Origin: an uncultured Clostridia bacterium
GTDB lineage: Bacteria > Bacillota > Clostridia > TANB77 > CAG-508
DNA length: 33,762 bases
Assembly (NCBI GenBank): GCA_944388775.1
Contig: CALXKC010000014.1
Location: 1-33,762, forward strand
Direction of reading: 5' to 3'
Shown: positions 1 through 8,792 of the stretch, one piece after another
How the letters are laid out: each line of letters begins with the position of its first letter
Position numbering within the stretch: position 1 is the first letter of the stretch
Position numbers and translations under genes: made by a program
The notes under the pieces: model-generated
What the model saw: the letters and a program-made list of their open reading frames with translations, nothing else
Told to the model about the DNA's origin: nothing
Database searches by the model: none

Positions 1-241
1 CGACGAGGAGTACACAAAACAAAATATGGTCGAAAAAGGTTAATCACAAGAAGTCAGCAGAGGTCATAGTAGGAAAAATTTTTTTTTCGAAGGACTGAAC
101 AATTTGTAGTGTTTTCACTACCCAAAATTTAGTGATAGATAAGAGTCAGAATGTGTTAATGAGGATAGTATGAGCGTATCTCAAAGGGTTACTCAAAATC
201 GATGATGTATCTATCTACGGAAAGGAGAAGAGAAAACAGAT

Positions 242-1519
242 ATGGAACTTTTGGAAGAAATACTAAAACCAGAGAACTTAAACAAGGCATACAAGAAAGT
301 AATATCCAACAAAGGAGTAGCAGGAGTAGATGGAATAACAGTTGAAAAAGAACTAGAATATCTAAAAGAACATAAAGATACAATATTAAATCAAATAAGG
401 AAAAGAAGATATAAACCACAACCTGTGAAAAGAGTGCAAATACCAAAAGAAAATGGCAAGAAGAGAAATCTAGGAATACCAACAGTAACAGATAGAATAA
501 TACAACAAGCGATAGTGCAAGTAATAAGTCCGATATTTGAAGAGCAATTTAGTGATAACAGTTTTGGATTTAGACCAAATAGGAGTTGTGAGCAAGCAGT
601 AGTAAGGGCACTAGAATACTTAAATGATGGGTATGAATGGATAGTAGACATAGACTTAGAGAGATTCTTTGATACAGTAAATCAAGATAGGTTAATAACG
701 ATAATAGGAAAAACAATAAAAGATGGAGATGTAGTATCATTAATAAGAAAATATCTAAGTGCAGGAGTATTGGAAAATGGAGTAGTAAAAGCAACAGAAG
801 TAGGAACACCACAAGGAGGAAACTTAAGTCCATTACTAAGTAATATAATGCTAAATGAGCTAGACAAAGAATTAGAAAAAAGAGGGCTAAACTTTGTAAG
901 GTATGCAGATGACTGTATAATACTTGTTAAAAGTGAGAAGGCAGCAAATCGAGTATTAGCATCAATAACGAGGTATATTGAGAAGAAACTAGGATTAAAA
1001 GTAAATGTAGAAAAGAGTAAAGTAACAAAACCAAAAGACACTAAATATTTAGGATATAGTTTTTGGACAACAAAAGAAGGAAAGTGGAAACCAAAGCCAC
1101 ATATAAAATCATGCGAAAAGCTAAAAAGGAAATTAAAGAAACTGACAGATAGAAGCTGGAGTATAAGTTTAGACGAAAGGATAAAGAAGATAAATTATGT
1201 GGTAAGAGGATGGGTAAATTACTTTAGGATAGCAAATATGAAATGGATACTGAGGCAAATAGATAAATACCTAAGAACAAGAATAAGGGTAATAATCTGG
1301 AAACAATGGAAAGTAGCAGGAAGAAGAGAAAAAGCACTAAAACAATTAGGAGTAAGAGAAGATATAGCGTATAACTTAGCAAACAGTAGAAAAGAATATC
1401 AACAAATAAGTAAAACAACATGGGTAAAATTTGCTATCAATATAGAAAGGTTAAAAAGAAAAGGAATAGTATTTTTAATAGACCAATATGAAAAAGTTCA
1501 TATTGAATATGCAAATTGA
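242..1519 (+). CDS. ltrA: Group II intron reverse transcriptase/maturase
   Basis: This 425-residue protein would splice its host intron RNA and copy it into DNA. It starts with the usual RT-0/1 region (KGVAGVDGITVE near residue 25), has RT motifs with GIPTVTDRIIQQA near 80 and the catalytic YADD at about 221-224, and ends in a maturase (GIIM) domain with RGWVNYFRIANM near 325. It stops at about residue 425 with no Zn-finger or HNH endonuclease domain. The ATG lies behind AAGGAGAAGAG. The stop codon falls at the start of domain V, the usual position for an ORF carried in domain IV. No lesion is visible and no CGG codon is present, so the element may be active. The family assignment is firm; the intron class is not. 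Confidence 0.95.
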   Translation: MELLEEILKPENLNKAYKKVISNKGVAGVDGITVEKELEYLKEHKDTILNQIRKRRYKPQPVKRVQIPKENGKKRNLGIPTVTDRIIQQAIVQVISPIFEEQFSDNSFGFRPNRSCEQAVVRALEYLNDGYEWIVDIDLERFFDTVNQDRLITIIGKTIKDGDVVSLIRKYLSAGVLENGVVKATEVGTPQGGNLSPLLSNIMLNELDKELEKRGLNFVRYADDCIILVKSEKAANRVLASITRYIEKKLGLKVNVEKSKVTKPKDTKYLGYSFWTTKEGKWKPKPHIKSCEKLKRKLKKLTDRSWSISLDERIKKINYVVRGWVNYFRIANMKWILRQIDKYLRTRIRVIIWKQWKVAGRREKALKQLGVREDIAYNLANSRKEYQQISKTTWVKFAINIERLKRKGIVFLIDQYEKVHIEYAN

Positions 1520-1594
1520 ACCGCCACTTGCGAGAACCGCTTGAGTGGTGGTGTGAGAGGGGAAAAGCACACTAAGTGTTATCCTCTACTCAAT
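1518..1594 (+). ncRNA. Group II intron domains V and VI
   Basis: ACCGCCAC pairs with GTGGTGGT around a short GCG/CGC distal stem, giving the compact catalytic hairpin of domain V (about 1520-1552). A second hairpin follows, in which GAGG pairs with CCTC and an inner GCAC region pairs with GTGT, with A residues free to act as the branch point (domain VI). The intron then ends in CTACTCAAT. Confidence 0.75.
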
Positions 1595-1692
1595 CACATC
1601 TTATATAAAATTGATGGATGAGATAAATAAAATTCTTATCATAAAAAAATGTGACGGTTTTGTAAAACTTTTTTGAAAGTTTGTGTAACAAA

Positions 1693-1721
1693 TTGAAAAA
1701 TTATGTAAAACGTGATATAAT
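1693..1721 (+). promoter_or_regulatory. Sigma-A promoter for the 116-residue gene
   Basis: TTGAAA and TATAAT are separated by 17 bases. The predicted transcript starts near 1728, about 70 bases before the ATG at 1800. The promoter lies just downstream of the group II intron end. Confidence 0.75.
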
Positions 1722-1732
1722 TAAAGTTGTAA

Positions 1733-1775
1733 CTAGTTAAACTAGAAGGCACAAAAGAAGTGGAATGTATTCCAC
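1733..1775 (+). promoter_or_regulatory. Two palindromes in the leader, possible operators
   Basis: CTAGTT-A-AACTAG (1733-1745) and GTGGAAT-GT-ATTCCAC (1760-1775) are perfect inverted repeats placed between the predicted transcription start and the ribosome site of the next gene. The first sits right at the start region, a typical repressor position. The second could also be a short RNA hairpin. No regulator is recognised. Confidence 0.4.
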
Positions 1776-1799
1776 TGAAAATGAAGGAGGAGCATAAAT

Positions 1800-2150
1800 A
1801 TGTGTGTAGACTTAAAGAAAGAAGATTACATGGGGTTGTATTACAAATTCGATGAGCGGATAAGGTATTATCTCATGGAACATGATGAAAATTACACAAA
1901 GCCTGCAACGGTTCGACAGATGCCAGGTTATGAAATGCTTAGAATAGCATGGATAGCATGGAAGGTCGATAATAATTTGACAGAAGAAAGTATGCTGGAG
2001 ACAGTTGAAAAAAATCTTTCTCTTAGAACTGCAAAGGTTCAGGTAGAAGATGAGAAAAACAGTAGAGACCCGATTCTTCAAAAAATGATTGAAGTTGTTA
2101 GGTCTCTTGGAGAAGATGTTTCTCCTTTGAAATTTGTTAGAGAGCTTTAA
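1800..2150 (+). CDS. Uncharacterised 116-residue protein
   Basis: I do not recognise a family. The protein is soluble-looking and mixed in charge, with an aromatic N-terminal part (YYKFDER), an MPGYEMLRIAWIAW stretch near residue 43 and a helical C-terminus; no signal peptide or membrane segment is seen. The ATG follows AAGGAGGAG at good spacing. It has its own promoter and a terminator that overlaps the stop codon. Codon use differs from most neighbours (CTT, TCT, CGA, GGT are common), which suggests an acquired gene. It contains an in-frame CGG at codon 20 (1857-1859). If CGG causes a +1 shift in this organism, the next codon is TAA and only a 20-residue peptide would be made. Confidence 0.7.
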   Translation: MCVDLKKEDYMGLYYKFDERIRYYLMEHDENYTKPATVRQMPGYEMLRIAWIAWKVDNNLTEESMLETVEKNLSLRTAKVQVEDEKNSRDPILQKMIEVVRSLGEDVSPLKFVREL

Positions 2151-2166
2151 ATGGCTCTCTTTTTTT
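2139..2166 (+). terminator. Intrinsic terminator overlapping the stop codon
   Basis: AGAGAGC pairs with GCTCTCT around an 8-base loop that includes the stop codon, and a run of T follows. Confidence 0.85.
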
Positions 2167-2179
2167 GCTTTTATAGATA

Positions 2180-2248
2180 TGTCCCCAAATGGACAAAAAT
2201 GTCCAAAAGGAAACGTCCCCAAATGGACAAAATGTCCCCATTGCGACA
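2180..2248 (+). repeat. Dispersed palindromic repeat, family A, copy 1
   Basis: The repeat holds two hairpins. The first is TGTCC/GGACA with a CCAAAT loop. The second is TGTCCA (2200-2205) pairing with TGGACA (2224-2229) around a loop containing GGAAACGTCCCCA. A further partial TGTCCCCA unit follows. Related copies lie at 20922-20971 (opposite strand) and 26624-26673. Confidence 0.8.
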
Positions 2249-2327
2249 TAAACGAAAATGGTGATTTCATAAACAAAAAATCATAAACAATAAAAAACAT
2301 GATATAAAGAAAAAGATAAAAACTTGA

Positions 2328-3608
<1,281 letters not shown>

Positions 3609-3639
3609 CAAATTGTACAACATGCAAAACAGAAAGTTT

Positions 3640-3674
3640 AACTAGAAGAACCCAATATGGGTTCTTTTAGTTTG
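3640..3674 (+). terminator. Intrinsic terminator after eno
   Basis: AACTAGAAGAACCC pairs with GGGTTCTTTTAGTT around the loop AATAT. The 3' arm carries the T-rich part. Confidence 0.8.
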
Positions 3675-3698
3675 CAAAAATATATTAAAAACTTGTAC

Positions 3699-3727
3699 TT
3701 GATTAATTATGGTTAATTTTATATAAT
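3699..3727 (+). promoter_or_regulatory. Sigma-A promoter upstream of trmR
   Basis: TTGATT and TATAAT are spaced by 17 bases. The predicted start, near 3734, coincides with the beginning of the startless reading frame that precedes trmR. Confidence 0.6.
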
Positions 3728-3734
3728 ATCTTAA

Positions 3735-3905
3735 CAGGTAAAAAAAGAAAATTTAAAATTAGAGATATATGCAAAAAATTTAATACAAGAAGGATACAAA
3801 ATTAATGATGTTTATGATATAATGGAATATGATATTCCATTACCTAGATTAGGAGCAATTGCAAAAGAACTAGAAAATCAAAAAGAGGTTGGAGAATCAA
3901 GATAA
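3735..3905 (+). pseudogene. Startless 56-codon reading frame, gene remnant
   Basis: From 3735 the frame is open for 56 codons to a TAA at 3903, with protein-like content (KLEIYAKNLIQEGYKINDVY, then DIPLPRLGAIAKELENQ) and native-looking codons. There is no ATG, GTG or TTG at its beginning; a TAA lies directly upstream, and the first Met is in the middle. No ribosome site precedes it. It probably is the tail of a gene that has lost its start, now lying in the trmR leader. I do not recognise the family. Confidence 0.4.
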
Positions 3906-3934
3906 TATTGCCATTGGAAGGAAATGAGACTAAA

Positions 3935-4528
3935 ATGAACAAACAAGAATTAGAAAAAATAAAACAAAAAGCATTAGAAGAACATATACCAATAATAATG
4001 GATGACACATTAGAAGTAATAGAAAACTATCTAAAAGAAAACAAACCACACAAAATATTAGAAATAGGAACAGCAGTTGGATATTCTGCAATATGCTTTA
4101 CTGAAATACTTGCCGAAGATGGGCAAATAGATACAATAGAAAGAGACTCTGAAAGAGTAAAAGAAGCAAAAGAAAACATCAAAAAAGCAGAAGTAGAAAA
4201 CAAAATAAATATTTATGAAGGTGATGCAGTAGAAATATTGCCAACACTAGAGAATAAATATGATGTAATATTTATAGATGCAGCAAAAGGAAAATACCCA
4301 TTTTTCCTAAAAGAAGCATTGCGCATGTTAAATACAAATGGAATTATTTTTGCAGATAATATTTTGTATAAAGGTTATGTTATGAGTGATTACAACAAAC
4401 ATAAACAAAGGACTGCTGTTAGAAATTTAAGAGAATATATAAAAGAAGTAAAAGAAAATCCAGAATTAGAAACCAAAATCTTAGAAGTAGGAGATGGGCT
4501 TGCAATTAGCAAGAAAATCCAAAATTAA
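3935..4528 (+). CDS. trmR: tRNA 5-hydroxyuridine O-methyltransferase family
   Basis: This 197-residue protein is a class I SAM-dependent O-methyltransferase of the YrrM/TrmR type, which in Bacillus methylates 5-hydroxyuridine at the wobble base of tRNAs. SAM-binding motif I is LEIGTAVGYSA near residue 40, followed by an acidic IERD (motif II) and EGDAVEILP. VIFIDAAKGKYPFF and FADNILYKG are the metal and substrate side typical of this family. The ATG at 3935 follows GGAAGGA; an in-frame TTG at 3908 is less likely. The gene has its own promoter and is closed by a long hairpin. Assignment to TrmR rather than another O-methyltransferase rests on overall resemblance. Confidence 0.8.
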   Translation: MNKQELEKIKQKALEEHIPIIMDDTLEVIENYLKENKPHKILEIGTAVGYSAICFTEILAEDGQIDTIERDSERVKEAKENIKKAEVENKINIYEGDAVEILPTLENKYDVIFIDAAKGKYPFFLKEALRMLNTNGIIFADNILYKGYVMSDYNKHKQRTAVRNLREYIKEVKENPELETKILEVGDGLAISKKIQN

Positions 4529-4552
4529 CTAAATAAAAAAATTGAATGCTCA

Positions 4553-4609
4553 CAAGTGTAAAATTAATTAATAAAAAAGTCATAAAATTAATTTTGCACT
4601 TGTTTTTTG
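4553..4609 (+). terminator. Long-stem intrinsic terminator after trmR
   Basis: CAAGTGTAAAATTAATT pairs with AATTAATTTTGCACTTG (17 pairs, one of them G-T) around a 16-base loop, and TTTTTT follows directly. Confidence 0.85.
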
Positions 4610-4663
4610 TCAAAAAGTGTTATATATTGTTAAAGAATAAAAATAAAGAAAGGATGAAAAAAT

Positions 4664-5335
4664 ATGAGAATAGTAGAACCATGGATAAAAGTAGAAAAAA
4701 TTGATGGTAAAAAAATAATGAAAAGAATAGAAAGAGCATGTAGAACTTGTTATCGCTCAGAGGGAAAAATTACTGATGACAGTTATAAAAATTTAATTAC
4801 TAATTGTATAACTAGAGGGCATGAATCAGTTTTAGAACATGAAAAAGTTACTGTAAGGATATATAGTGACGTAGGCTCTTATAAAGATCTAACAAGACAC
4901 AGATTTGCAAGTTTTTCTATTGAATCAACAAGATATTGTAGTTATGACAAGGACAAATATGGAAATGAAATTGCTTTCATGAATCCTGTATATATAGAAG
5001 ATAAAGAAATGTATGAAATATGGAAAAATACAATGCAAGAAATAGAAAACGGATACATAAAAATGAAAGAACTTGGAGCTTCAACTGATATGTGTAGGGA
5101 ATTATTACCACATTCAACAGCTGGAGAATATACAATGACAGCAAATATAAGAGAATGGAAACATATTCTTAGTTTAAGAACGACTAAACATGTTCATCCA
5201 TCTATTAGACAGGTCTTGATTCCTTTATTAAAATATTTTAAAGAAGAAATGCCAGAAATATTTGGAGATGTAGAATATGATGAAGATTTTAATCCTGAAT
5301 ATTATGCTAAATTGTCAATAGAAGAAGAGGTGTAA
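4664..5335 (+). CDS. thyX: FAD-dependent thymidylate synthase ThyX
   Basis: ThyX makes dTMP from dUMP with methylene-THF as carbon donor and NADPH/FAD as reductant, releasing THF rather than DHF. The 223-residue length is normal. The ThyX signature RHRxxS...SxRY is present as RHRFASFSIESTRYC near residue 79, and the ESVLEHEKVTV stretch and the late LRTTKHVHPSIRQV stretch also match the family. AAAGGATG precedes the ATG. It leads a cluster thyX-PHP-folA with close spacing, which looks like a folate/nucleotide operon. Confidence 0.96.
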   Translation: MRIVEPWIKVEKIDGKKIMKRIERACRTCYRSEGKITDDSYKNLITNCITRGHESVLEHEKVTVRIYSDVGSYKDLTRHRFASFSIESTRYCSYDKDKYGNEIAFMNPVYIEDKEMYEIWKNTMQEIENGYIKMKELGASTDMCRELLPHSTAGEYTMTANIREWKHILSLRTTKHVHPSIRQVLIPLLKYFKEEMPEIFGDVEYDEDFNPEYYAKLSIEEEV

Positions 5336-5341
5336 TTATAT

Positions 5342-6211
5342 TTGATAGATTTACATATCCATAGTAGTTATTCTGACGGAAGTTATTCTGTAATTGAAAT
5401 ATTAAAGGAAGCGCAGAGTAAGAATTTAGAATATATTTCTATTACAGACCACGACAGTATAGATGCCTATGAAGAACTAAAAAAATTTAATAGTAATGAT
5501 TATTATAGCGGAAAAATTATAATAGGATGTGAATTTAAATGTTTTTTAAACGAATACAATATACCTATTGAAGTTTTAGGATATGGATTTAATTTAAATA
5601 AGATAAAAAACTATTTAGATAATAATATAATGGAAACTCAATCAAAATATCTAAACTTTTTAAAAGATCAAGGAAAAAAATTAGGTTTAATCTTTAATCC
5701 TGATTTGAAATTAAATGATAAACATTGTTATGCTTCTGCAGTATTTCAAGAAGAGTTAATAAGATATAATGAAAATCAAGAAATAATGAAAAATAATAAT
5801 ATATCATTAAAGCCCAATTTTTATAGAGCTGAACAATGTAATAAAAATAGTATATTTTATATAGATGAGAAAAAAGATATAATTGATTTAAGAAGAATGA
5901 TTAAAATAATACATAATGCTGATGGATTGGTATTTTTAGCACATCCATATATTTATATTGTTAATAGTGTAGAAGAAATGGTAGAAAGTATAGCTAAAAG
6001 ATATAATATAGATGGGATTGAATGTTATTATTCTACATTTAATAAAAAGCAAACTAAAAATATGGTTAATTGTGCAAAAAAATATAATTTATACATATCT
6101 GGTGGTTCAGACTTTCATGGCGCACGTAAGCCAGATATAATAATTGGAGAAGGTAAGGGAAATCTAAATATAGAAACCGAAATAATATCTAATTGGATAA
6201 ATAAAATATAA
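5342..6211 (+). CDS. PHP-domain phosphoesterase (YciV/RNase AM-like)
   Basis: This 289-residue PHP protein is probably a metal-dependent phosphoesterase acting on nucleotides or short RNA 5' ends, as in the YciV/TrpH family. The metal-binding motifs are in order: HIHSSYSDG at the N-terminus, TDHDS near residue 36, GCEFK near 60, FLAHP near 200 and GGSDFHG near 257. The start is TTG at 5342, because HIH lies only three residues in and GAGGTG at the end of thyX serves as its ribosome site; translation is probably coupled to thyX. The substrate cannot be told from the sequence. Confidence 0.85.
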   Translation: MIDLHIHSSYSDGSYSVIEILKEAQSKNLEYISITDHDSIDAYEELKKFNSNDYYSGKIIIGCEFKCFLNEYNIPIEVLGYGFNLNKIKNYLDNNIMETQSKYLNFLKDQGKKLGLIFNPDLKLNDKHCYASAVFQEELIRYNENQEIMKNNNISLKPNFYRAEQCNKNSIFYIDEKKDIIDLRRMIKIIHNADGLVFLAHPYIYIVNSVEEMVESIAKRYNIDGIECYYSTFNKKQTKNMVNCAKKYNLYISGGSDFHGARKPDIIIGEGKGNLNIETEIISNWINKI

Positions 6212-6239
6212 CAATTAAAATAAAGGAGAGAAATATAAA

Positions 6240-6731
6240 ATGTTAAGCATAATAGTAGCAAAAGCAAAAAACAATATAATAGGAAAAGAAAACAAACTAA
6301 TATGGCACATACCAGATGATTTAAAAAGATTTAAAGAATTAACAACAGGTCATAATATAATAATGGGAAGAAAAACATTTGAATCATTAGGAGGAATATT
6401 ACCAAATAGAAAACATATAGTATTTACACAAAATCCAGACTTTAAAATCGATAATCCAAATGTGAAAATTGTACATTCAATGTTTGAAATTCAAGAATAT
6501 ATTGAAGATAAAGAAGAAAACTTTGTTATAGGTGGAGCAATGATATACAATTTATTAATGCCATATGTAACAAAAATGTATGTAACTGAAATTGATAAAG
6601 ATTTTGATGGAGACACATTCTTTCCTAAAATAAATACAGAAATATGGAAAGAAGTTAGCAGAGAAAAAGGTCCAAGTGATGATAAAATAGATTTTAATTA
6701 TGACTATGTTATTTATGAAAGAATTAAATAA
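6240..6731 (+). CDS. folA: Dihydrofolate reductase
   Basis: DHFR reduces DHF to THF with NADPH. At 163 residues it has the normal length. The sequence shows MLSIIVAKAKNNIIGKENK, WHIPDDLKRFKELT with the catalytic acid, IIMGRKTFESLG with the cofactor loop, and FVIGGAMIYNLLMPYV. AAGGAGAG precedes the ATG. It closes the thyX cluster. Having ThyX and DHFR together is not required for dTMP synthesis but is seen in some bacteria, and DHFR is still useful for folate salvage. Confidence 0.97.
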   Translation: MLSIIVAKAKNNIIGKENKLIWHIPDDLKRFKELTTGHNIIMGRKTFESLGGILPNRKHIVFTQNPDFKIDNPNVKIVHSMFEIQEYIEDKEENFVIGGAMIYNLLMPYVTKMYVTEIDKDFDGDTFFPKINTEIWKEVSREKGPSDDKIDFNYDYVIYERIK

Positions 6732-6785
6732 AGATATAAATTTAAAGCAAAAAGTTTGAAGAAAAAGACTGAAAATGTCTAGACA

Positions 6786-6831
6786 ATTTAAAAGATATGT
6801 GCTAATATATTATAGTACATATCTTTTAAAT
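6786..6831 (+). other. Perfect 15-bp inverted repeat between folA and tRNA-Leu
   Basis: ATTTAAAAGATATGT pairs fully with ACATATCTTTTAAAT around a 16-base AT-rich loop. No T-tract follows, so it is a weak terminator candidate; it may instead protect the 3' end of the folA message or mark a processing point before the tRNA. Confidence 0.6.
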
Positions 6832-6850
6832 GTGCATAAATAATTAATAT

Positions 6851-6933
6851 GCCGATGTGGCGGAATTGGTAGACGCACATGACTCAAAATCATGCGGGAA
6901 ACCATGTGGGTTCGAGTCCCACCATCGGTACCA
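6851..6933 (+). tRNA. tRNA-Leu (anticodon CAA)
   Basis: The 83-base gene folds as a tRNA with a long variable arm. The acceptor stem is GCCGATG/CATCGGT, the anticodon arm CATGA/TCATG encloses the loop CTCAAAA with anticodon CAA (codon UUG), and the T arm is GTGGG-TTCGAGT-CCCAC. The terminal CCA is encoded. Confidence 0.97.
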
Positions 6934-6946
6934 AAATTGATAGGTA

Positions 6947-6984
6947 AATAACAATGTATTATAATAGTACATTGTTATTATTTT
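6947..6984 (+). terminator. Intrinsic terminator after tRNA-Leu
   Basis: AATAACAATGTA pairs perfectly with TACATTGTTATT around a 9-base loop and is followed by ATTTT. The stretch from here to 7093 is AT-rich and holds nothing else I can support. Confidence 0.8.
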
Positions 6985-7093
6985 AGAAAATATAAATTTT
7001 ATTAATTATACATAAAACATATTATTTTGCAAATAATAGTAAAAAAGAATAAAAAATTCAAAATTTAGAAAACTCTATTTAGGAGGAAAAAAT

Positions 7094-8029
7094 ATGTATA
7101 ATTTTAGAACAGATTTAGCATCTGAAAGAAGAGATTTGTATCAAAAAGCAAATAATATTGAAAATCAAATTGATGGAATTGAAAGTGAACAAGAAGATGT
7201 AGATGAAAATATAAAAATTGAAAGGGTAAAAATAACAAATGAAAATGGTGAAAAAGCAATAGGGAAACCAATAGGAACATATGTAACTATTGATATTAAA
7301 AAATTAAAAATAGCACAAGAGGATGAAATTCAGAAAGCATCTGAGGTATTAACAAGTGAATTAAGAAAATTAATTGATGTGCATATAGATAAACAAGGAG
7401 AAATTTTAGTAGTAGGACTTGGAAATATATATGTGACACCAGATAGTTTAGGTCCAAAAGTAATTAATGAGATAGATGTTACAAGACATTTAATAAATTA
7501 CTTACCTCAATATGTAGAAGAAGGAACTAGAATGGTAAGTGCAATAGCACCAGGTGTTTTGGGAACAACAGGAATTGAAACTGTCGAGATTTTAAAAGGT
7601 GTAGTGGATAATATAAAACCAAAACTTATAATTGTAATTGACGCATTAGCTTCAAGAAGTATTGAAAGGATTAGCAGTACAGTTCAACTATCAGATACTG
7701 GAATTGTACCAGGTGCAGGAGTTGGAAATACAAGAAGTGAAATAAGTCAAAAAACTTTAGGTATACCTGTAATTGCAATAGGAATACCAACAGTTGTTGA
7801 AACGGCGGTATTAGTAAATGATTCACTTGATTTGTTTATTTCAAAATTACAAGAAGAAGCAAAATCAAATGATTATTTAAATCAGTTAAAAGAACAAGAT
7901 AATTATGAAGAAATAAAAGAAGCATTAAATCCTAAAGAATATAACTTAATAGTAACCCCAAAAGAAATTGATGACTTGATTGAAAATATGAAAGATGTAG
8001 TTGCAAGAGGAATTAATTTTGCTATGTAA
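7094..8029 (+). CDS. gpr: Germination protease GPR (spore endopeptidase, A25)
   Basis: GPR degrades the small acid-soluble DNA-binding proteins of the spore during germination. This 311-residue protein has the N-terminal FRTDLASERRD, the GLGN-YVTPDSLGP stretch with the first catalytic Asp at residue 117, GVLGTTGIET, and LIIVIDALASRS with the second Asp at 183. The 66-residue spacing equals that of the Bacillus enzyme. GAGVGNTRSEIS and VIAIGIPTVV complete the pattern. AGGAGG stands before the ATG. It indicates a spore-forming host. I do not see a clear forespore sigma-G promoter. Confidence 0.96.
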   Translation: MYNFRTDLASERRDLYQKANNIENQIDGIESEQEDVDENIKIERVKITNENGEKAIGKPIGTYVTIDIKKLKIAQEDEIQKASEVLTSELRKLIDVHIDKQGEILVVGLGNIYVTPDSLGPKVINEIDVTRHLINYLPQYVEEGTRMVSAIAPGVLGTTGIETVEILKGVVDNIKPKLIIVIDALASRSIERISSTVQLSDTGIVPGAGVGNTRSEISQKTLGIPVIAIGIPTVVETAVLVNDSLDLFISKLQEEAKSNDYLNQLKEQDNYEEIKEALNPKEYNLIVTPKEIDDLIENMKDVVARGINFAM

Positions 8030-8044
8030 TATTTTAATAAATTA

Positions 8045-8073
8045 TTGCAATGTCATTGTTCTATTGTTATAAT
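8045..8073 (+). promoter_or_regulatory. Sigma-A promoter for the HTH membrane gene
   Basis: TTGCAA and TATAAT are separated by 17 bases, about 54 bases before the ATG at 8127. Confidence 0.75.
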
Positions 8074-8126
8074 AATATCAAAACTAAGAGAAGAGTGAAA
8101 ACGAAAGAAAAAAGGGAGGAAGTTTA

Positions 8127-8636
8127 ATGCTAATAAACAAGAGTAAAAAAGATATTATAAGAGAAAAAGAGAGTGAAAAAGTAAGCCAAAGTAAAGAAAA
8201 TACAGAACAAGAAAATAAAATAGTAGAAACAAGGACAATAGAACAATTATTAAGAGATTTGAGACAAGAAAAAGAATGGTCTTATTGGAATGTAGTAGAT
8301 GAATTAACAAGAAAAGGGATTATATTAAATGAAACAACAATAAAAAAATGGGAATATGGATTGGAATATCCAGATTTAGATATTATATATAAATTATCAG
8401 AAATATATTCTGTACCAAGTCAAGATTTTGTCATGGCAAAAAACAATAGTTTTAAAGAAGGATATGAAACTATTCACATGGAGCTTATAAAAAGAATTTG
8501 TTATATAACAGGAATTTCTCTAAAAGTTGGGTATATAGCTATGTATGTGTTTATAGGATTAGCTTTAATATGGGCATTATTGTTTTTTATTGGAAAATGC
8601 AATGAATATTTATTAGTTAGAAGTATGATGAATTAA
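8127..8636 (+). CDS. Membrane-anchored helix-turn-helix protein
   Basis: The 169-residue protein starts with a charged, probably disordered segment (residues 1-35), followed by an XRE/Cro-like helix-turn-helix (about 39-97, with LLRDLRQEKEWSYWNVVDEL, TTIKKWEYGLEYPDLDIIYKL and SEIYSVP) and a single membrane segment at about 134-157. The fold places a DNA-binding domain on the cytosolic face of the membrane. Its role is unknown; the layout is loosely like RodZ but it lacks the outside domain. GGGAGGA precedes the ATG and the gene has a good promoter of its own. Confidence 0.7.
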   Translation: MLINKSKKDIIREKESEKVSQSKENTEQENKIVETRTIEQLLRDLRQEKEWSYWNVVDELTRKGIILNETTIKKWEYGLEYPDLDIIYKLSEIYSVPSQDFVMAKNNSFKEGYETIHMELIKRICYITGISLKVGYIAMYVFIGLALIWALLFFIGKCNEYLLVRSMMN

Positions 8637-8722
8637 TTAAAACATTTTTATAAAAATAAAAAATATAAAGTTAGGTACAAAAATGCTGAGTTCAAAAAAA
8701 CAATAAAACAAAATGAAAATTA

Positions 8723-8751
8723 TTGCAAAAATAAAACTGTTATTATATAAT
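8723..8751 (+). promoter_or_regulatory. Sigma-A promoter for the NTF2-like surface protein
   Basis: TTGCAA and TATAAT are separated by 17 bases, about 41 bases before the ATG at 8793. It uses the same -35 and -10 as the previous promoter. Confidence 0.75.
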
Positions 8752-8792
8752 TTGATTAGCATTAAATTTAGTAAATAAAAGGAGGAAAAGAT

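Larger units (their letters stand above)
1..1594 (+). mobile_element. Group II intron, 3' part (5' end outside window)
   Basis: The segment holds a maturase gene followed directly by an RNA fold typical of group II intron domains V and VI. The 3' end is placed near 1590-1594, where the sequence ends in an AY dinucleotide after the domain VI stem; the exact splice site is uncertain. The roughly 240 bases before the maturase have no open frame and are taken as part of domains I-IV. The 5' boundary (usually GTGYG) is not seen, so the intron starts before this window. The encoded protein has no HNH endonuclease, as in the intron classes that do not use target-primed cleavage by an own nuclease; I do not assign the class more closely. 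Confidence 0.85.

Noticed and set aside
1..241. 5' end of the group II intron
   Set aside because: No GTGYG boundary and too short for domains I-III, so the intron must begin before the window.
189..1421. Hydrophobic minus-strand reading frames opposite the maturase
   Set aside because: They are shadows of an AT-rich coding strand, rich in Leu and Phe, with no ribosome sites.
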